This document shows positions 32,880 to 40,739 of a DNA stretch of 44,970 nt, one piece after another. Positions within the stretch are counted from its first letter, which is position 1; each line of letters begins with the position of its first letter. The notes beneath the pieces are model-generated. The model had not been told where the DNA came from, did not search any database, and saw only the letters and a program-made list of their open reading frames with translations. Source of the DNA: a bacterium HR20 (GTDB lineage: Bacteria; Bacteroidota; Ignavibacteria; Kapaibacteriales; NICIL-2); assembly GCA_002898675.1 (NCBI GenBank), contig BEHW01000002.1:1-44970 (forward strand), given 5' to 3'. The position numbers and the translations under genes were made by a program.

Positions 32880-33928
32880 GCCGAGTTCTGTGATGGTGCG
32901 GGCTGCAATAACGCACGTTCGATCTGCTCACCTAGCCGGAGCCGGTGCATTTCCCAGGCGCGGAGGATCATGTTCGCAATCGCAAGTGGCGACGATTTCC
33001 CATGCCCAATGATGACGGTTCCACGCACGCCGAGCAACGGCACACCGCCGTACTTCTGGTAATCGAAGTCGGCCAAGGCGCGCCGCAGCATAGGCGCAAA
33101 CAAACCAACTGCGAGTCGTGTCACAGCATTTCGCCGACTGAAGCGTTCGAGCACTGCTTTGAGCATTGGGAGAATACTTTCGGCGAACTTGAGAACGACG
33201 TTTCCTGTGAAGCCATCGCAGACGACGACATCGGCTGCTCCTCGGAAAATATCGCGCCCTTCGACGTTGCCGATGAAATTGAGAGTACTTGCTTGAAGCA
33301 TTGCATAGGCTTGGCGGACTGTTTCCGTTCCTTTGGTTGCTTCTTCGCCAATGTTGAGCAATCCCACCCGCGGTTTCTCAATGCCACCGATCAGCTCTGC
33401 GTAGAGGCTGCCCATCACAGCGAATTGGTAGAGAAACTGCGGTTTGACTTCGGCATTAGCACCAACATCGAGTACCAGGCAAGGTTTATTGCCGATCGTT
33501 GGGAAAAACGCACCGATCGTCGGACGGCTCACACCTGCGATGCGCCCAAGGAGAAGTGTTGCTGCCGAAAGGACCGCCCCTGTATTACCCGCAGAGACGA
33601 ATGCATCAACCAGATTAGTCCGGTGCAACTCCAACCCGCGGACAAGCGATGAATCCGGCTTGGTGCGAATCACTGCTGCAGGATCATCGTCCATTGCAAC
33701 GACATCTCGCGCCGGCTCGATAGCAATGGTATCGGGGACTGGACGATAACGCACCAGTTCCCGCTCAATGCATGCAGGATCACCAACGAGCACTAGCGAA
33801 TGCTCAACACCCTCGGTGCGAAGCGTTTGGGACGCGCGCACTGCACCTGCCACCTCGTGGGCTGGTGCGTGATCGCCTCCCATCGCATCAACTGCAATGC
33901 GAAATCGTGTTTCCACCGCTTGGTGCAA
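32876..33928 (-). CDS. plsX: Phosphate acyltransferase PlsX
   Basis: 350 residues. PlsX turns acyl-ACP into acyl-phosphate, the donor for PlsY in phospholipid synthesis, and is a soluble, membrane-associated enzyme. The family start RIAVDAMGGDHAP is near the N-terminus; other typical blocks are SAGNTGA, LDVGANAEVKP, NIGEEATKG, GNVEGRDIF and CDGFTGNV. It lies 16 nt after rpmF and overlaps fabH by 4 nt. Confidence 0.95.
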   Translation of the reverse strand: MHQAVETRFRIAVDAMGGDHAPAHEVAGAVRASQTLRTEGVEHSLVLVGDPACIERELVRYRPVPDTIAIEPARDVVAMDDDPAAVIRTKPDSSLVRGLELHRTNLVDAFVSAGNTGAVLSAATLLLGRIAGVSRPTIGAFFPTIGNKPCLVLDVGANAEVKPQFLYQFAVMGSLYAELIGGIEKPRVGLLNIGEEATKGTETVRQAYAMLQASTLNFIGNVEGRDIFRGAADVVVCDGFTGNVVLKFAESILPMLKAVLERFSRRNAVTRLAVGLFAPMLRRALADFDYQKYGGVPLLGVRGTVIIGHGKSSPLAIANMILRAWEMHRLRLGEQIERALLQPAPSQNSA

Positions 33929-33944
33929 ACCCCATGCGCGTGGT

Positions 33945-34121
33945 TTAGCTTACCTGGAGAATTTTTCTGCCGTTGTAGTATCCGCACTCAAAGCAGACTG
34001 CGTGTGCCAATTTGGGGGAGCCACAATTGGGACACACCGAGGCCGTGTGCGGCACCGCTTTGTAGTGTGTACGGCGCTTATCCCGACGAGATTTCGAGTG
34101 GCGACGTTTTGGGTTTGGCAT
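33945..34121 (-). CDS. rpmF: 50S ribosomal protein L32
   Basis: 58 residues starting MPNPKRRHSKSRRDKRR. It has a CxxC...CxxC zinc ribbon (CPNCGSPKLAHAVCFECG), so it is the zinc-binding (C+) form of L32. I chose ATG 34121, since an upstream in-frame start adds eight residues unlike any L32. It lies between the DUF177 gene and plsX, the classic yceD-rpmF-plsX order. Confidence 0.96.
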   Translation of the reverse strand: MPNPKRRHSKSRRDKRRTHYKAVPHTASVCPNCGSPKLAHAVCFECGYYNGRKILQVS

Positions 34122-34145
34122 GGGAATACTCCGATGGTGAAACAA

Positions 34146-34694
34146 TTACGTTCGATTTTCTCCATTGAGCTGCTCCAGCGATGACCACGGACTATCCGTT
34201 CGTGGTGCATCGGACGCAGCAACATGAACATGATCGCCCAGCACCGTACGAGCGTATTCGGCGAACGTCATGTGGCGAAACTGTGGCGCGACACGCTTGA
34301 TTGGTAGCCGCACAGAGAGCTCTTCGGCAACGTCCGTTGTAATATCCACGAACGTATCATCCTCTCGCAACAAGCGAAGGGCATAGGGGTCGTCCTCAAT
34401 GCGCTGCTGTTGGTTCGGCTGACGCAGGTAAAGTTCGGTATCCTGCAAATAGGCAAGGGAGAACGTCGCTTCGATGTGCTCATCGAACACTTCAAGTGAG
34501 TAGTCGCACGTCAAGCGCGCTGTCCCACTTGCCACAAGCTCGAGGACGATTTTCTTCCCCACCTTGCTCAGCATGCCGCTGATCTGCACAGTGCCGACAA
34601 ATTCAGGGAAAATACCTTCAACCTGTTCAACTGCGACTGTGATCGCAATTGGGTGGTCACCATTTGAAAGACCATTGATGGGAAGGCGAATCAT
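34146..34694 (-). CDS. yceD: DUF177/YceD-family protein (probable 23S rRNA accumulation protein)
   Basis: 182 residues from ATG 34694. The family lies next to rpmF in most bacteria and is linked to 23S rRNA accumulation and ribosome assembly. The usual two-cysteine motif (CxRCL) is reduced here to one cysteine in ARLTCDYSLEVFDEHIEATF. The C-terminal SPWSSLEQL corresponds to the common 'DPRWAxLxxL' end. Starts at 34721 and 34775 would lengthen the N-terminus without added homology. It is the first gene after the 138-nt gap that holds a promoter element. Confidence 0.85.
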   Translation of the reverse strand: MIRLPINGLSNGDHPIAITVAVEQVEGIFPEFVGTVQISGMLSKVGKKIVLELVASGTARLTCDYSLEVFDEHIEATFSLAYLQDTELYLRQPNQQQRIEDDPYALRLLREDDTFVDITTDVAEELSVRLPIKRVAPQFRHMTFAEYARTVLGDHVHVAASDAPRTDSPWSSLEQLNGENRT

Positions 34695-34782
34695 TTCAAC
34701 CTCGCTGGTCGGTAGCAGCATGCCAGGACCGTCGCTATTGCTACGCTGCGCGCGGCACATCACTACTGCACGCAAAGCATCG

Positions 34783-34790
34783 CAAATATA
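34783..34790 (-). promoter_or_regulatory. Bacteroidota-type -7 promoter element for the yceD-rpmF-fab operon
   Basis: The minus strand reads TATATTTG, an exact TAnnTTTG match, in the 138-nt gap between the TPR gene and yceD and 88 nt before the chosen yceD ATG. No TTTG is found at the -33 distance. It probably drives the ribosomal protein and fatty-acid genes apart from the upstream TonB cluster. Confidence 0.45.
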
Positions 34791-34832
34791 CGGACATGCT
34801 ACGTGCGCATGGTGCTGTGTGCCAGGAACAGC

Positions 34833-36527
34833 TCATTTGCACTCGAGCTGCTTGAGGTTCTTTTTTGCAATTTCAAGACCCGGATTGAGTCGAAGAGCCT
34901 CACGGTAGTATTTGCACGCATTATCTCGGTCCCCGATTCCTTGATAGCCTACTGCAAGGTAGAGCGCTGCCTCTGGACGATCGCTGTCAGTACGGAACCA
35001 CGATGATGCAACAGACTTGAGCTCGTCATACTGACGCTCTTCAAGCAGAAGCTGGCAATAGAGCGTATAGAGGAGCGCACGATCTGCTGGGGAAGAGGCA
35101 TGGCGAAGCCCTTGCTGCAACGTCGCGATTACTTGTTTTACGGGTTGATTGAGCGATTTCTGCGTCGCCGCGAGCATCCGGTACGCGAAGATGAGCCCGG
35201 AATCTTTCGCGATTGATTGCTCGAGCGCAGAAGCAGCTTCTTGCACTCGGTTGGCGGAAAAGAGCGCTGTACCCATGAGTGCATAGATGCGTGCTGCCAA
35301 GGAATCTGGGCAATTCCTCAAATAGCGCTGGTAGAGTGTGACCGCATCGTCGTACTGCTGTCGCGCGCGATAGAGTTCTGCAAGTCGGTAGATCGTCAAG
35401 CACCGTGTAGAATCTTGATCAACAGCTTGCCGCAGGACTGGAATTGCCGCCGTCGTATCGCCGGAGAGAATCAGTGCGTACCCATAGCGTTCGCGATCAA
35501 GTGTTGATGACAATAGCTGCGGATCCTCAGCTTGAAGTTGGCGAAACTCATTGGCTGCATCTGCATAGCGCTTGACATCGAAGTAGCATCGCGCCAGAAG
35601 CAAGCGTGCTTTCGAGCGAACCGAGTCTATTGCGCGTATCGCAAACTGGAGATGTTCCTCAGCTTCTGCACATTTGCCGATCTTCTCAAGCGACTGCGCC
35701 AGAAACCACCGCGCCAGTGTAGCATTCGGTGCATCTGGACGCAGTCGAACGTACTCTCCGAGCGAAGCCGCCGCTTCCGCAAATCGCGAGGCGTAGAAAA
35801 AGATTTTCCCTTGCTCAAAGTACGCTCGCGCATAGGTCTGATCACGTTTGATGATTTCTGCCCACTGTTGGAGCGAGCGGGTGTAGTATTCGTTTGCAAG
35901 TGCATTGTCCACTACTTCTGCATTCGCCATCCGGAAATAGACCAACGCCAGCTTCTCCCGTGCGGGTATGTTCTCCGGATCAAGTGCGAGCGCTTGTTCG
36001 TAGTTATCTTTCGCCAGCGGGAAGACGCGCTGCGAGTAGTAGAGATCACCGAGTGCGAGGAATCCATCAGGGATGGACTTATTCATTTCGCGTGCTTTGG
36101 TGATCTCCAATTCTGCAGCTTGAATTGAATCAGCAGCAAGTAACGCTTGGCCATAAGCAAGGCGCAAGTAAACATCCCGCGGATTCGACCGCACAGCACG
36201 TCGGAGAACTTCCAATGCTTCAGCATGCTCCCCTTTTTCGCTGAGCAGATGGGCATACTTCCGAAGCGCGAGAGAATTCTCCCGATCCCGCTGGTATGCA
36301 CGTCGGTAGTAGTCGAGCGCTTTGTCTGGCTTCTCGAGCTGCACGGCGATATCCCCAGCGAGGATGAGCGCTTCGACTGAGGACGGTTCACGCTCGAGAT
36401 AGGTTTCGACTGCACGTGCTGCGTCGGCGTACTTTTTCTGCTGGAAGAGTTGCCGAGCATCATCGAGCTGATCAGCGACGGCGCACGACGCTACGATCAG
36501 CGCAAAGCTGAGGAAACGCCAAAGCAT
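34833..36527 (-). CDS. Exported tetratricopeptide-repeat protein of the TonB cluster
   Basis: 564 residues from ATG 36527. A signal peptide is present (LWRFLSFALIVASCAVADQ). The rest is almost wholly TPR: at least ten 34-residue units can be followed, such as ADAARAVETYLEREPSSVEAL, ALDYYRRAYQRD and DAVTLYQRYLRNCPDSLAA. It should be a periplasmic scaffold. In many Bacteroidota a TPR protein of this kind follows exbB-exbD-exbD-tonB and a PstS-like gene, as here, so a part in energised outer-membrane processes is likely, but the partner is not known. It starts 10 nt after the PstS-like gene. An upstream in-frame start at 36635 lies inside that gene. Confidence 0.85.
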   Translation of the reverse strand: MLWRFLSFALIVASCAVADQLDDARQLFQQKKYADAARAVETYLEREPSSVEALILAGDIAVQLEKPDKALDYYRRAYQRDRENSLALRKYAHLLSEKGEHAEALEVLRRAVRSNPRDVYLRLAYGQALLAADSIQAAELEITKAREMNKSIPDGFLALGDLYYSQRVFPLAKDNYEQALALDPENIPAREKLALVYFRMANAEVVDNALANEYYTRSLQQWAEIIKRDQTYARAYFEQGKIFFYASRFAEAAASLGEYVRLRPDAPNATLARWFLAQSLEKIGKCAEAEEHLQFAIRAIDSVRSKARLLLARCYFDVKRYADAANEFRQLQAEDPQLLSSTLDRERYGYALILSGDTTAAIPVLRQAVDQDSTRCLTIYRLAELYRARQQYDDAVTLYQRYLRNCPDSLAARIYALMGTALFSANRVQEAASALEQSIAKDSGLIFAYRMLAATQKSLNQPVKQVIATLQQGLRHASSPADRALLYTLYCQLLLEERQYDELKSVASSWFRTDSDRPEAALYLAVGYQGIGDRDNACKYYREALRLNPGLEIAKKNLKQLECK

Positions 36528-36537
36528 GGTATCGCGG

Positions 36538-37428
36538 TTAGTCGGGTTCAACAAGCTGGATCTTCGCATAGCCTGGCACGATGCCAGCGTTGAGCATCGC
36601 TCGCTGTGGACGCGGCTCTTGTGCGATTGAAGCAATCACACCATAGGGGAAATTCCGTGCCGTCTCAAGCAAGTAGCCGTAAATAGGAACGCGGTACGGA
36701 TAGGTTTCCTTGACGATCGTCGCTGCATGTGGAGCAACAGCAATTCGATCCCCCGTTGCGGTATCGCGAATGACAATGCGCAACGCACGGAGTGAAGGCT
36801 CTGCCGCCTTCTGCCGCAAATACTGGGATAAAAGTGCAACCCCGATATCCGACTTCCCTTGCCTTACTACGGCAATTGTGCTATCACCAGTGGGAACTGC
36901 CAGCGCAGCCATGCGTACAGCACCGCCAGCAATCGTACGAAGATGTGCAGCAAGTGAGGAACTGGCGTTTGGCACAGACCAACGATACTTCGCCAGCCAT
37001 GTGCGCTCGCCGCGGAGTGTGCTGCGGACGATTTCGTCACTTGCGGTATCAAGTGCAGTTTGCCCTGCGGTAACGAATACTAACGCATCAGTTGCAATGA
37101 GAAAGCGCTTGTGCGGTTCGATCGAGTAGGCTCGCAGCAGTGAATCCTCCTGTGGCAAGTAATCGCGTGCAACAATTGCAGCGCGTACGCGGCCAGACAG
37201 CAATTGCCGCATCGCTTCCAGTGCAGTGGTTGCCTCAAGCTTAATATGCGCTCCTTCATGGTAGAGGACAAACGAATCAAGCTGGGGTACAATGAGCTGT
37301 GCAACCTCTTGGTCACATGCAATTGATGCTTCACCTCGAAAGAGGGTTTCACCTTGCGGCTGCTCCTGCTTGCATCCTGGAGCAATGATCAGGAGCACGA
37401 TTAGCAGCAGACTACTCCACCTGGTCAT
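36538..37428 (-). CDS. PstS-like substrate-binding lipoprotein of the TonB cluster
   Basis: 296 residues. The N-terminus TRWSSLLLIVLLIIAPGC ends in a lipobox, so Cys20 should be lipidated. The mature part is a type II periplasmic-binding fold of the PstS/PBP-like kind: early ACDQEVAQLIVPQLDSF, an ARDYLPQEDSLL region, VFVTA and the late YPYRVPIYGYLLE block, which in PstS proteins reads 'YPLxRPLYxY'. No phosphate transporter genes (pstCAB) are near, so the role is probably not phosphate import. It overlaps the small membrane-protein gene by 17 nt. In Bacteroidota the same gene follows tonB. Confidence 0.8.
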   Translation of the reverse strand: MTRWSSLLLIVLLIIAPGCKQEQPQGETLFRGEASIACDQEVAQLIVPQLDSFVLYHEGAHIKLEATTALEAMRQLLSGRVRAAIVARDYLPQEDSLLRAYSIEPHKRFLIATDALVFVTAGQTALDTASDEIVRSTLRGERTWLAKYRWSVPNASSSLAAHLRTIAGGAVRMAALAVPTGDSTIAVVRQGKSDIGVALLSQYLRQKAAEPSLRALRIVIRDTATGDRIAVAPHAATIVKETYPYRVPIYGYLLETARNFPYGVIASIAQEPRPQRAMLNAGIVPGYAKIQLVEPD

Positions 37429-37645
37429 CGCGCTCGCCGTCTGTAGGTGCTGATGCAGAAAGCCGGAACAGCACGTACAACCGATACCCCCCAAACAAAA
37501 TTGCGATCACACCAAACAGCCGCATCGTTTCGGTCGGTGCAGCCAGTATAAGAGCGATGCCGATCGCCACAATAAGCCCCCGCGCAATTGCTGCTGTAAT
37601 CAGCATCGGCGTCCATCGAGTTGCGGTACGGCGCTGTGGAGGCAA
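37412..37645 (-). CDS. Small membrane protein of the TonB cluster
   Basis: Up to 77 residues with two hydrophobic segments (about 15-36 and 42-60) and a charged C-terminus (ERDDQVE). I do not recognise a family. The start is uncertain: TTG 37645 is 21 nt after the tonB stop, while ATG 37606 gives a 64-residue protein that keeps both segments. The gene overlaps the PstS-like gene by 17 nt, which supports it being real. Confidence 0.6.
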   Translation of the reverse strand: MPPQRRTATRWTPMLITAAIARGLIVAIGIALILAAPTETMRLFGVIAILFGGYRLYVLFRLSASAPTDGERDDQVE

Positions 37646-37666
37646 GGAGCTGCATACCGATAGTGA

Positions 37667-38446
37667 TTACTTGATCTTGAAGATGATCGGGATCGTTACC
37701 CAGACATCAATCGGATTGCCGTTTTGAATTGCGGGCGTGAACGTGGTCGCCAGAACTGCTTTCAGCGCAGCATCGTTGAGCATTTCGCTTGGAGAATCGG
37801 CAACGAATGCACGCTTGGGTTTGCCGTCCTTGCCAACAAGGACCTTCACAATAACCTTTCCCTCAATCCCTGCACGACGGGCAATTTCGGGATACTGGAC
37901 GCGACGCTGCAAATCTGCGTAATCAAAAGTCGGCTCCTTCTCGACAAAAACAAATTCATCGGGGTCTGGCTCTTGTTCCTTTTGGACGCGAGTATCAGGG
38001 GCGATGACCGTCCCTTCCCCAATGCCGAATCCGCCCATATCTATTCCTTCCCCGCCTTTCGAGGTCGCGCGCGCTACGTCCTCAACATTTGCGAAATCTT
38101 TCGCATCGGGCGAAAGGAGTGTCTCTGGAACCGGAACTGGATTACCTGCGACAGTCGGCGGACCGCCGGCAATCGCAACGCTCGTTGGTGGTGGCGGTGG
38201 CGCAACTTCAGGTTGGTTTGCCGGTGGTGGCGGAAGATCGGAGAGTTTGATCCGAACGACGGGAATCTTCGGTCTGAGCGCCAGCGCCCGCTGGTGAAAG
38301 TAGTTGTACACGAAAAACCCGATGAAGAGCAACGCTAACAACCCAACGGCAATGAGAAATGCGCGAAACGTATAGCGGCGTATCCATTCTTTAAGCTCAA
38401 AGGCGCCGTAGGATCGGTGCGGCAGTTGTGCAGTGAAAGCATCCAT
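37667..38446 (-). CDS. tonB: TonB-family energy transducer
   Basis: 259 residues. A cytoplasmic stretch of about 27 residues leads to one membrane segment (about 28-50), then a Pro-rich spacer (about 70-110, with LPPPPANQPEVAPPPPP) and a TonB C-terminal domain (about 175-259) with VQYPEIARRAGIEGKVIVKV and FTPAIQNGNPI. TonB transmits proton-motive force from ExbB-ExbD to outer-membrane receptors by grasping their TonB box. It follows the second exbD after 2 nt. Confidence 0.92.
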   Translation of the reverse strand: MDAFTAQLPHRSYGAFELKEWIRRYTFRAFLIAVGLLALLFIGFFVYNYFHQRALALRPKIPVVRIKLSDLPPPPANQPEVAPPPPPTSVAIAGGPPTVAGNPVPVPETLLSPDAKDFANVEDVARATSKGGEGIDMGGFGIGEGTVIAPDTRVQKEQEPDPDEFVFVEKEPTFDYADLQRRVQYPEIARRAGIEGKVIVKVLVGKDGKPKRAFVADSPSEMLNDAALKAVLATTFTPAIQNGNPIDVWVTIPIIFKIK

Positions 38447-38448
38447 GG

Positions 38449-39000
38449 TTAGAGCCCTTTGAGTTTTTCAACTTCTTCTGGGCTAAGCTTGACGAACGCA
38501 AACTTCCGTTCGCGTTTGATACCTTCAGCCTGGAGCTGGCGAATGATCTCAGCCTCGGCTTGATTGAGGATGTCGAGTACTTGCACGATAACACCGTACG
38601 GTGCATCTGGCGATGGCTTGAACGCGGTGATGAGCTTATTTTTCCGCAGGAGGTTCAGCTCGACCGCCTTCGAGCGCAAATCGCTCATTGCCAATGGTTG
38701 TGGCTCATCTGTGCCCATGCTGAAAAAGAGCTTGCCATCTCCGCGTACATAGAGCGTGAAAAGGTTCGCTTGGTTGACTTCGACATTCTCTTCAACCTCC
38801 TTGGGAACGCTGATCTCCATGACCTGCGGGGTAACCATCGTCGTCGTGTACATGAAAAACGTCAACAGCAGGAAGACGATGTCCACCATCGGCGTCATGT
38901 CAATCCGAAAGCCAACACGTTTTTTCTTCTTCCGCTTGCTATGCTTTTTCCCGCGTCGCTGCCGTTCGGGCAGTTCTAAACCGCCGCCGCCACCAGCCAT
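38449..39000 (-). CDS. exbD: ExbD/TolR-family proton-channel protein (second copy)
   Basis: 183 residues. A Gly-rich and Lys-rich cytoplasmic N-terminus (about 1-30) leads to the membrane segment DMTPMVDIVFLLLTFFMYT; Asp40 corresponds to the proton-carrying Asp25 of E. coli ExbD. The remaining part is periplasmic (TolR-like fold). Paired with a different ExbD gene upstream, it probably forms a heteromeric stator with ExbB. A 27-nt gap separates the two exbD genes. Confidence 0.9.
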   Translation of the reverse strand: MAGGGGGLELPERQRRGKKHSKRKKKKRVGFRIDMTPMVDIVFLLLTFFMYTTTMVTPQVMEISVPKEVEENVEVNQANLFTLYVRGDGKLFFSMGTDEPQPLAMSDLRSKAVELNLLRKNKLITAFKPSPDAPYGVIVQVLDILNQAEAEIIRQLQAEGIKRERKFAFVKLSPEEVEKLKGL

Positions 39001-39027
39001 AGCGAAAGATTCAAGTTGTACGACATG

Positions 39028-39531
39028 TTACTGGCGTTTCTCTGTGACAAAGTTGAACGCTGTCGCGTTGTTCTTGCGGAGGACGTCAATTGCGTCCTCA
39101 ATCCACTTATACCGAATCCGCCGGTCACCGTCAATTGCAAACCGTGTTCGGGGTCCGGTAATCCGTGTCTGCATGATCAATTGGTCGAGCATATCAAGAC
39201 CAACCTTCAGCTGCGGTTTGCGCTGCTCGGGTGTGAAATTGAGGTTGTCATAGACTTGCCGTCGCTGAAGCTCGTTGACGATCGTGTAGTAGTAGCTTGT
39301 GTCACCGGTGAGGGTGTCAATACCGACCTTGATGATCGCAATGTCTTTATCGGGCAGCTTCGATGTATCTGCTGACGCATAGGGTCGCTTGATGACGAAC
39401 TTCTGCTCGGCTTCGGCTTCGGTTTTGAACTTAGCGGTGAACATGAAGAATGTCAACAGCAGGAAGGTCACGTCCACCATTGGCGTCATGTCAATGACAA
39501 AGCCGAGCCGTTTTTTCTTGATCTTCGGCAT
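39028..39531 (-). CDS. exbD: ExbD/TolR-family proton-channel protein (first copy)
   Basis: 167 residues with the short basic start MPKIKKKRLG and the membrane segment DMTPMVDVTFLLLTFFMFT; Asp20 is the proton-carrying residue. The periplasmic part differs from that of the other ExbD (for instance the DTLTGDTSYYYT region), so the two are not recent duplicates. It follows exbB after 18 nt. Confidence 0.9.
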   Translation of the reverse strand: MPKIKKKRLGFVIDMTPMVDVTFLLLTFFMFTAKFKTEAEAEQKFVIKRPYASADTSKLPDKDIAIIKVGIDTLTGDTSYYYTIVNELQRRQVYDNLNFTPEQRKPQLKVGLDMLDQLIMQTRITGPRTRFAIDGDRRIRYKWIEDAIDVLRKNNATAFNFVTEKRQ

Positions 39532-39549
39532 AGATGAAAGGCCCGATTT

Positions 39550-40332
39550 TTAAGCGACTTCTTTGACGCGGACGGTGAGCAGTTCCATCATCGAGAGGAT
39601 CGCTTCGTCAATCATGTACACGAAGTTATCAACTCGGGTGGTGAAGAAGTTGAACGCAACGATCGAGATAATCGCAGCGGCTAAGCCACCAGCGGTGTTA
39701 TAGAGCGCTTCAGAAATCCCGATGGAAAGCTGCTGTGCCGAGACTGTCCCACCAGATTCACCGAGTGCACGGAACGCACGAATCATCCCGACCGTAGTTC
39801 CCAGCAGGCCGATCATCGTCGAGATAGATGCCAGAGTGGAGAGGATGACCAGATTCTTTTCGAGGAGCGGAATTTCCAGATTTGTCGCTTCGTCAATGGC
39901 GCGTTGCACCTCGCTGAGTTTCTTTTCCGCATCGTATTCGGGATCATTTTCCACTTGCTTGAAGCGCTCCAATCCAGCGCGGAGAATGTTGGCCACCGAG
40001 CCACGCTGTTTATCACACTCGGCAATTGCCTCATCGATCTTGCCTTCGCCGATCAGCTCGATGCAGCGCTTGATAAAGAGCGCCACATCGCCTGTCCCCC
40101 GCGCCTTGTTGATCGAAAGCATACGCTCGATCGAGAACGTAATTGCCAACAGCAAACAGGCAAGCAGCAGCCCCACCAGTGGCCCACCGGTGTAGATCAT
40201 CCCGAGTGTATTGACCGGCTGCGTAATGTCGCCGCCCTTGAAGTTGCTCGGCGCACCGAGCACAAAAAAGTACACGCTGTATGCAACAATCAGTGCAAGC
40301 GTGATAACCACTGCATTGAAGACGTTCTTCAT
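39550..40332 (-). CDS. exbB: MotA/TolQ/ExbB-family proton-channel protein
   Basis: 260 residues with three membrane segments: about 8-28, 50-70 (PLVGLLLACLLLAITFSIERM) and, after a cytoplasmic helical part, about 160-185 and 205-230 forming the channel core. The blocks LASISTMIGLLGTTVGMIRAF and ISEALYNTAGGLAAAIISI are the MotA/TolQ/ExbB signature. ExbB forms the pentameric channel of the TonB motor. It starts 6 nt after the STAS gene stop, the head of the exbB-exbD-exbD-tonB series. Confidence 0.93.
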   Translation of the reverse strand: MKNVFNAVVITLALIVAYSVYFFVLGAPSNFKGGDITQPVNTLGMIYTGGPLVGLLLACLLLAITFSIERMLSINKARGTGDVALFIKRCIELIGEGKIDEAIAECDKQRGSVANILRAGLERFKQVENDPEYDAEKKLSEVQRAIDEATNLEIPLLEKNLVILSTLASISTMIGLLGTTVGMIRAFRALGESGGTVSAQQLSIGISEALYNTAGGLAAAIISIVAFNFFTTRVDNFVYMIDEAILSMMELLTVRVKEVA

Positions 40333-40338
40333 AACGCG

Positions 40339-40704
40339 TTACATGTTGGTGGATGATGACAACAGTGCTTGAATAGCTGCGTCGCGATCACGGTAAATGT
40401 CGAAGACCATCGAAAGCTTTGTGATGACGAAGATATTTTCGAGGGACTCACTCAATCCACAGAGCGCAATTTTGCCGCCTCGCTTGGTGATGCTCGAGTG
40501 TGCTGCAATCAGGACCCCAAGTGCAGTCGAGTTCAAGTAGGTAACATTCGATAAGTCCAGAAGAATTGTGTGGCGCTGCCCTTGGAGGATCTCGTTGAGT
40601 GTAGCGCGTAGCTCGTCAGTCTCTTTGCCACCGACGAACTGCCCGCGGAGAGTTACTATCTCAAGCTCGCCGTATTGCTCCCGGCGGATGCTCGGTGAAA
40701 GCAT
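40339..40704 (-). CDS. STAS-domain anti-sigma-factor antagonist-like protein
   Basis: 121 residues from ATG 40704, a single STAS domain. The motif LLDLSNVTYLNSTALGVLI places a possible phosphorylation serine at Ser59, matching Ser58 of SpoIIAA, in a sequence NSTALG rather than the usual DSSGLG. Such proteins are switched by serine kinases and PP2C phosphatases, but neither is in the window. It could also bind a sensory or transport partner. The start could be TTG 40737, directly after the prmC stop. It lies 6 nt before exbB. Confidence 0.85.
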   Translation of the reverse strand: MLSPSIRREQYGELEIVTLRGQFVGGKETDELRATLNEILQGQRHTILLDLSNVTYLNSTALGVLIAAHSSITKRGGKIALCGLSESLENIFVITKLSMVFDIYRDRDAAIQALLSSSTNM

Positions 40705-40739
40705 ACCACGAATGCTGTTGTTCAAAATCGGCGTCAAAA

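Noticed and set aside
36538..37428. Phosphate transporter operon (PstS-like gene)
   Set aside because: There are no pstC, pstA, pstB or phoU genes beside it; the context is the TonB motor cluster.
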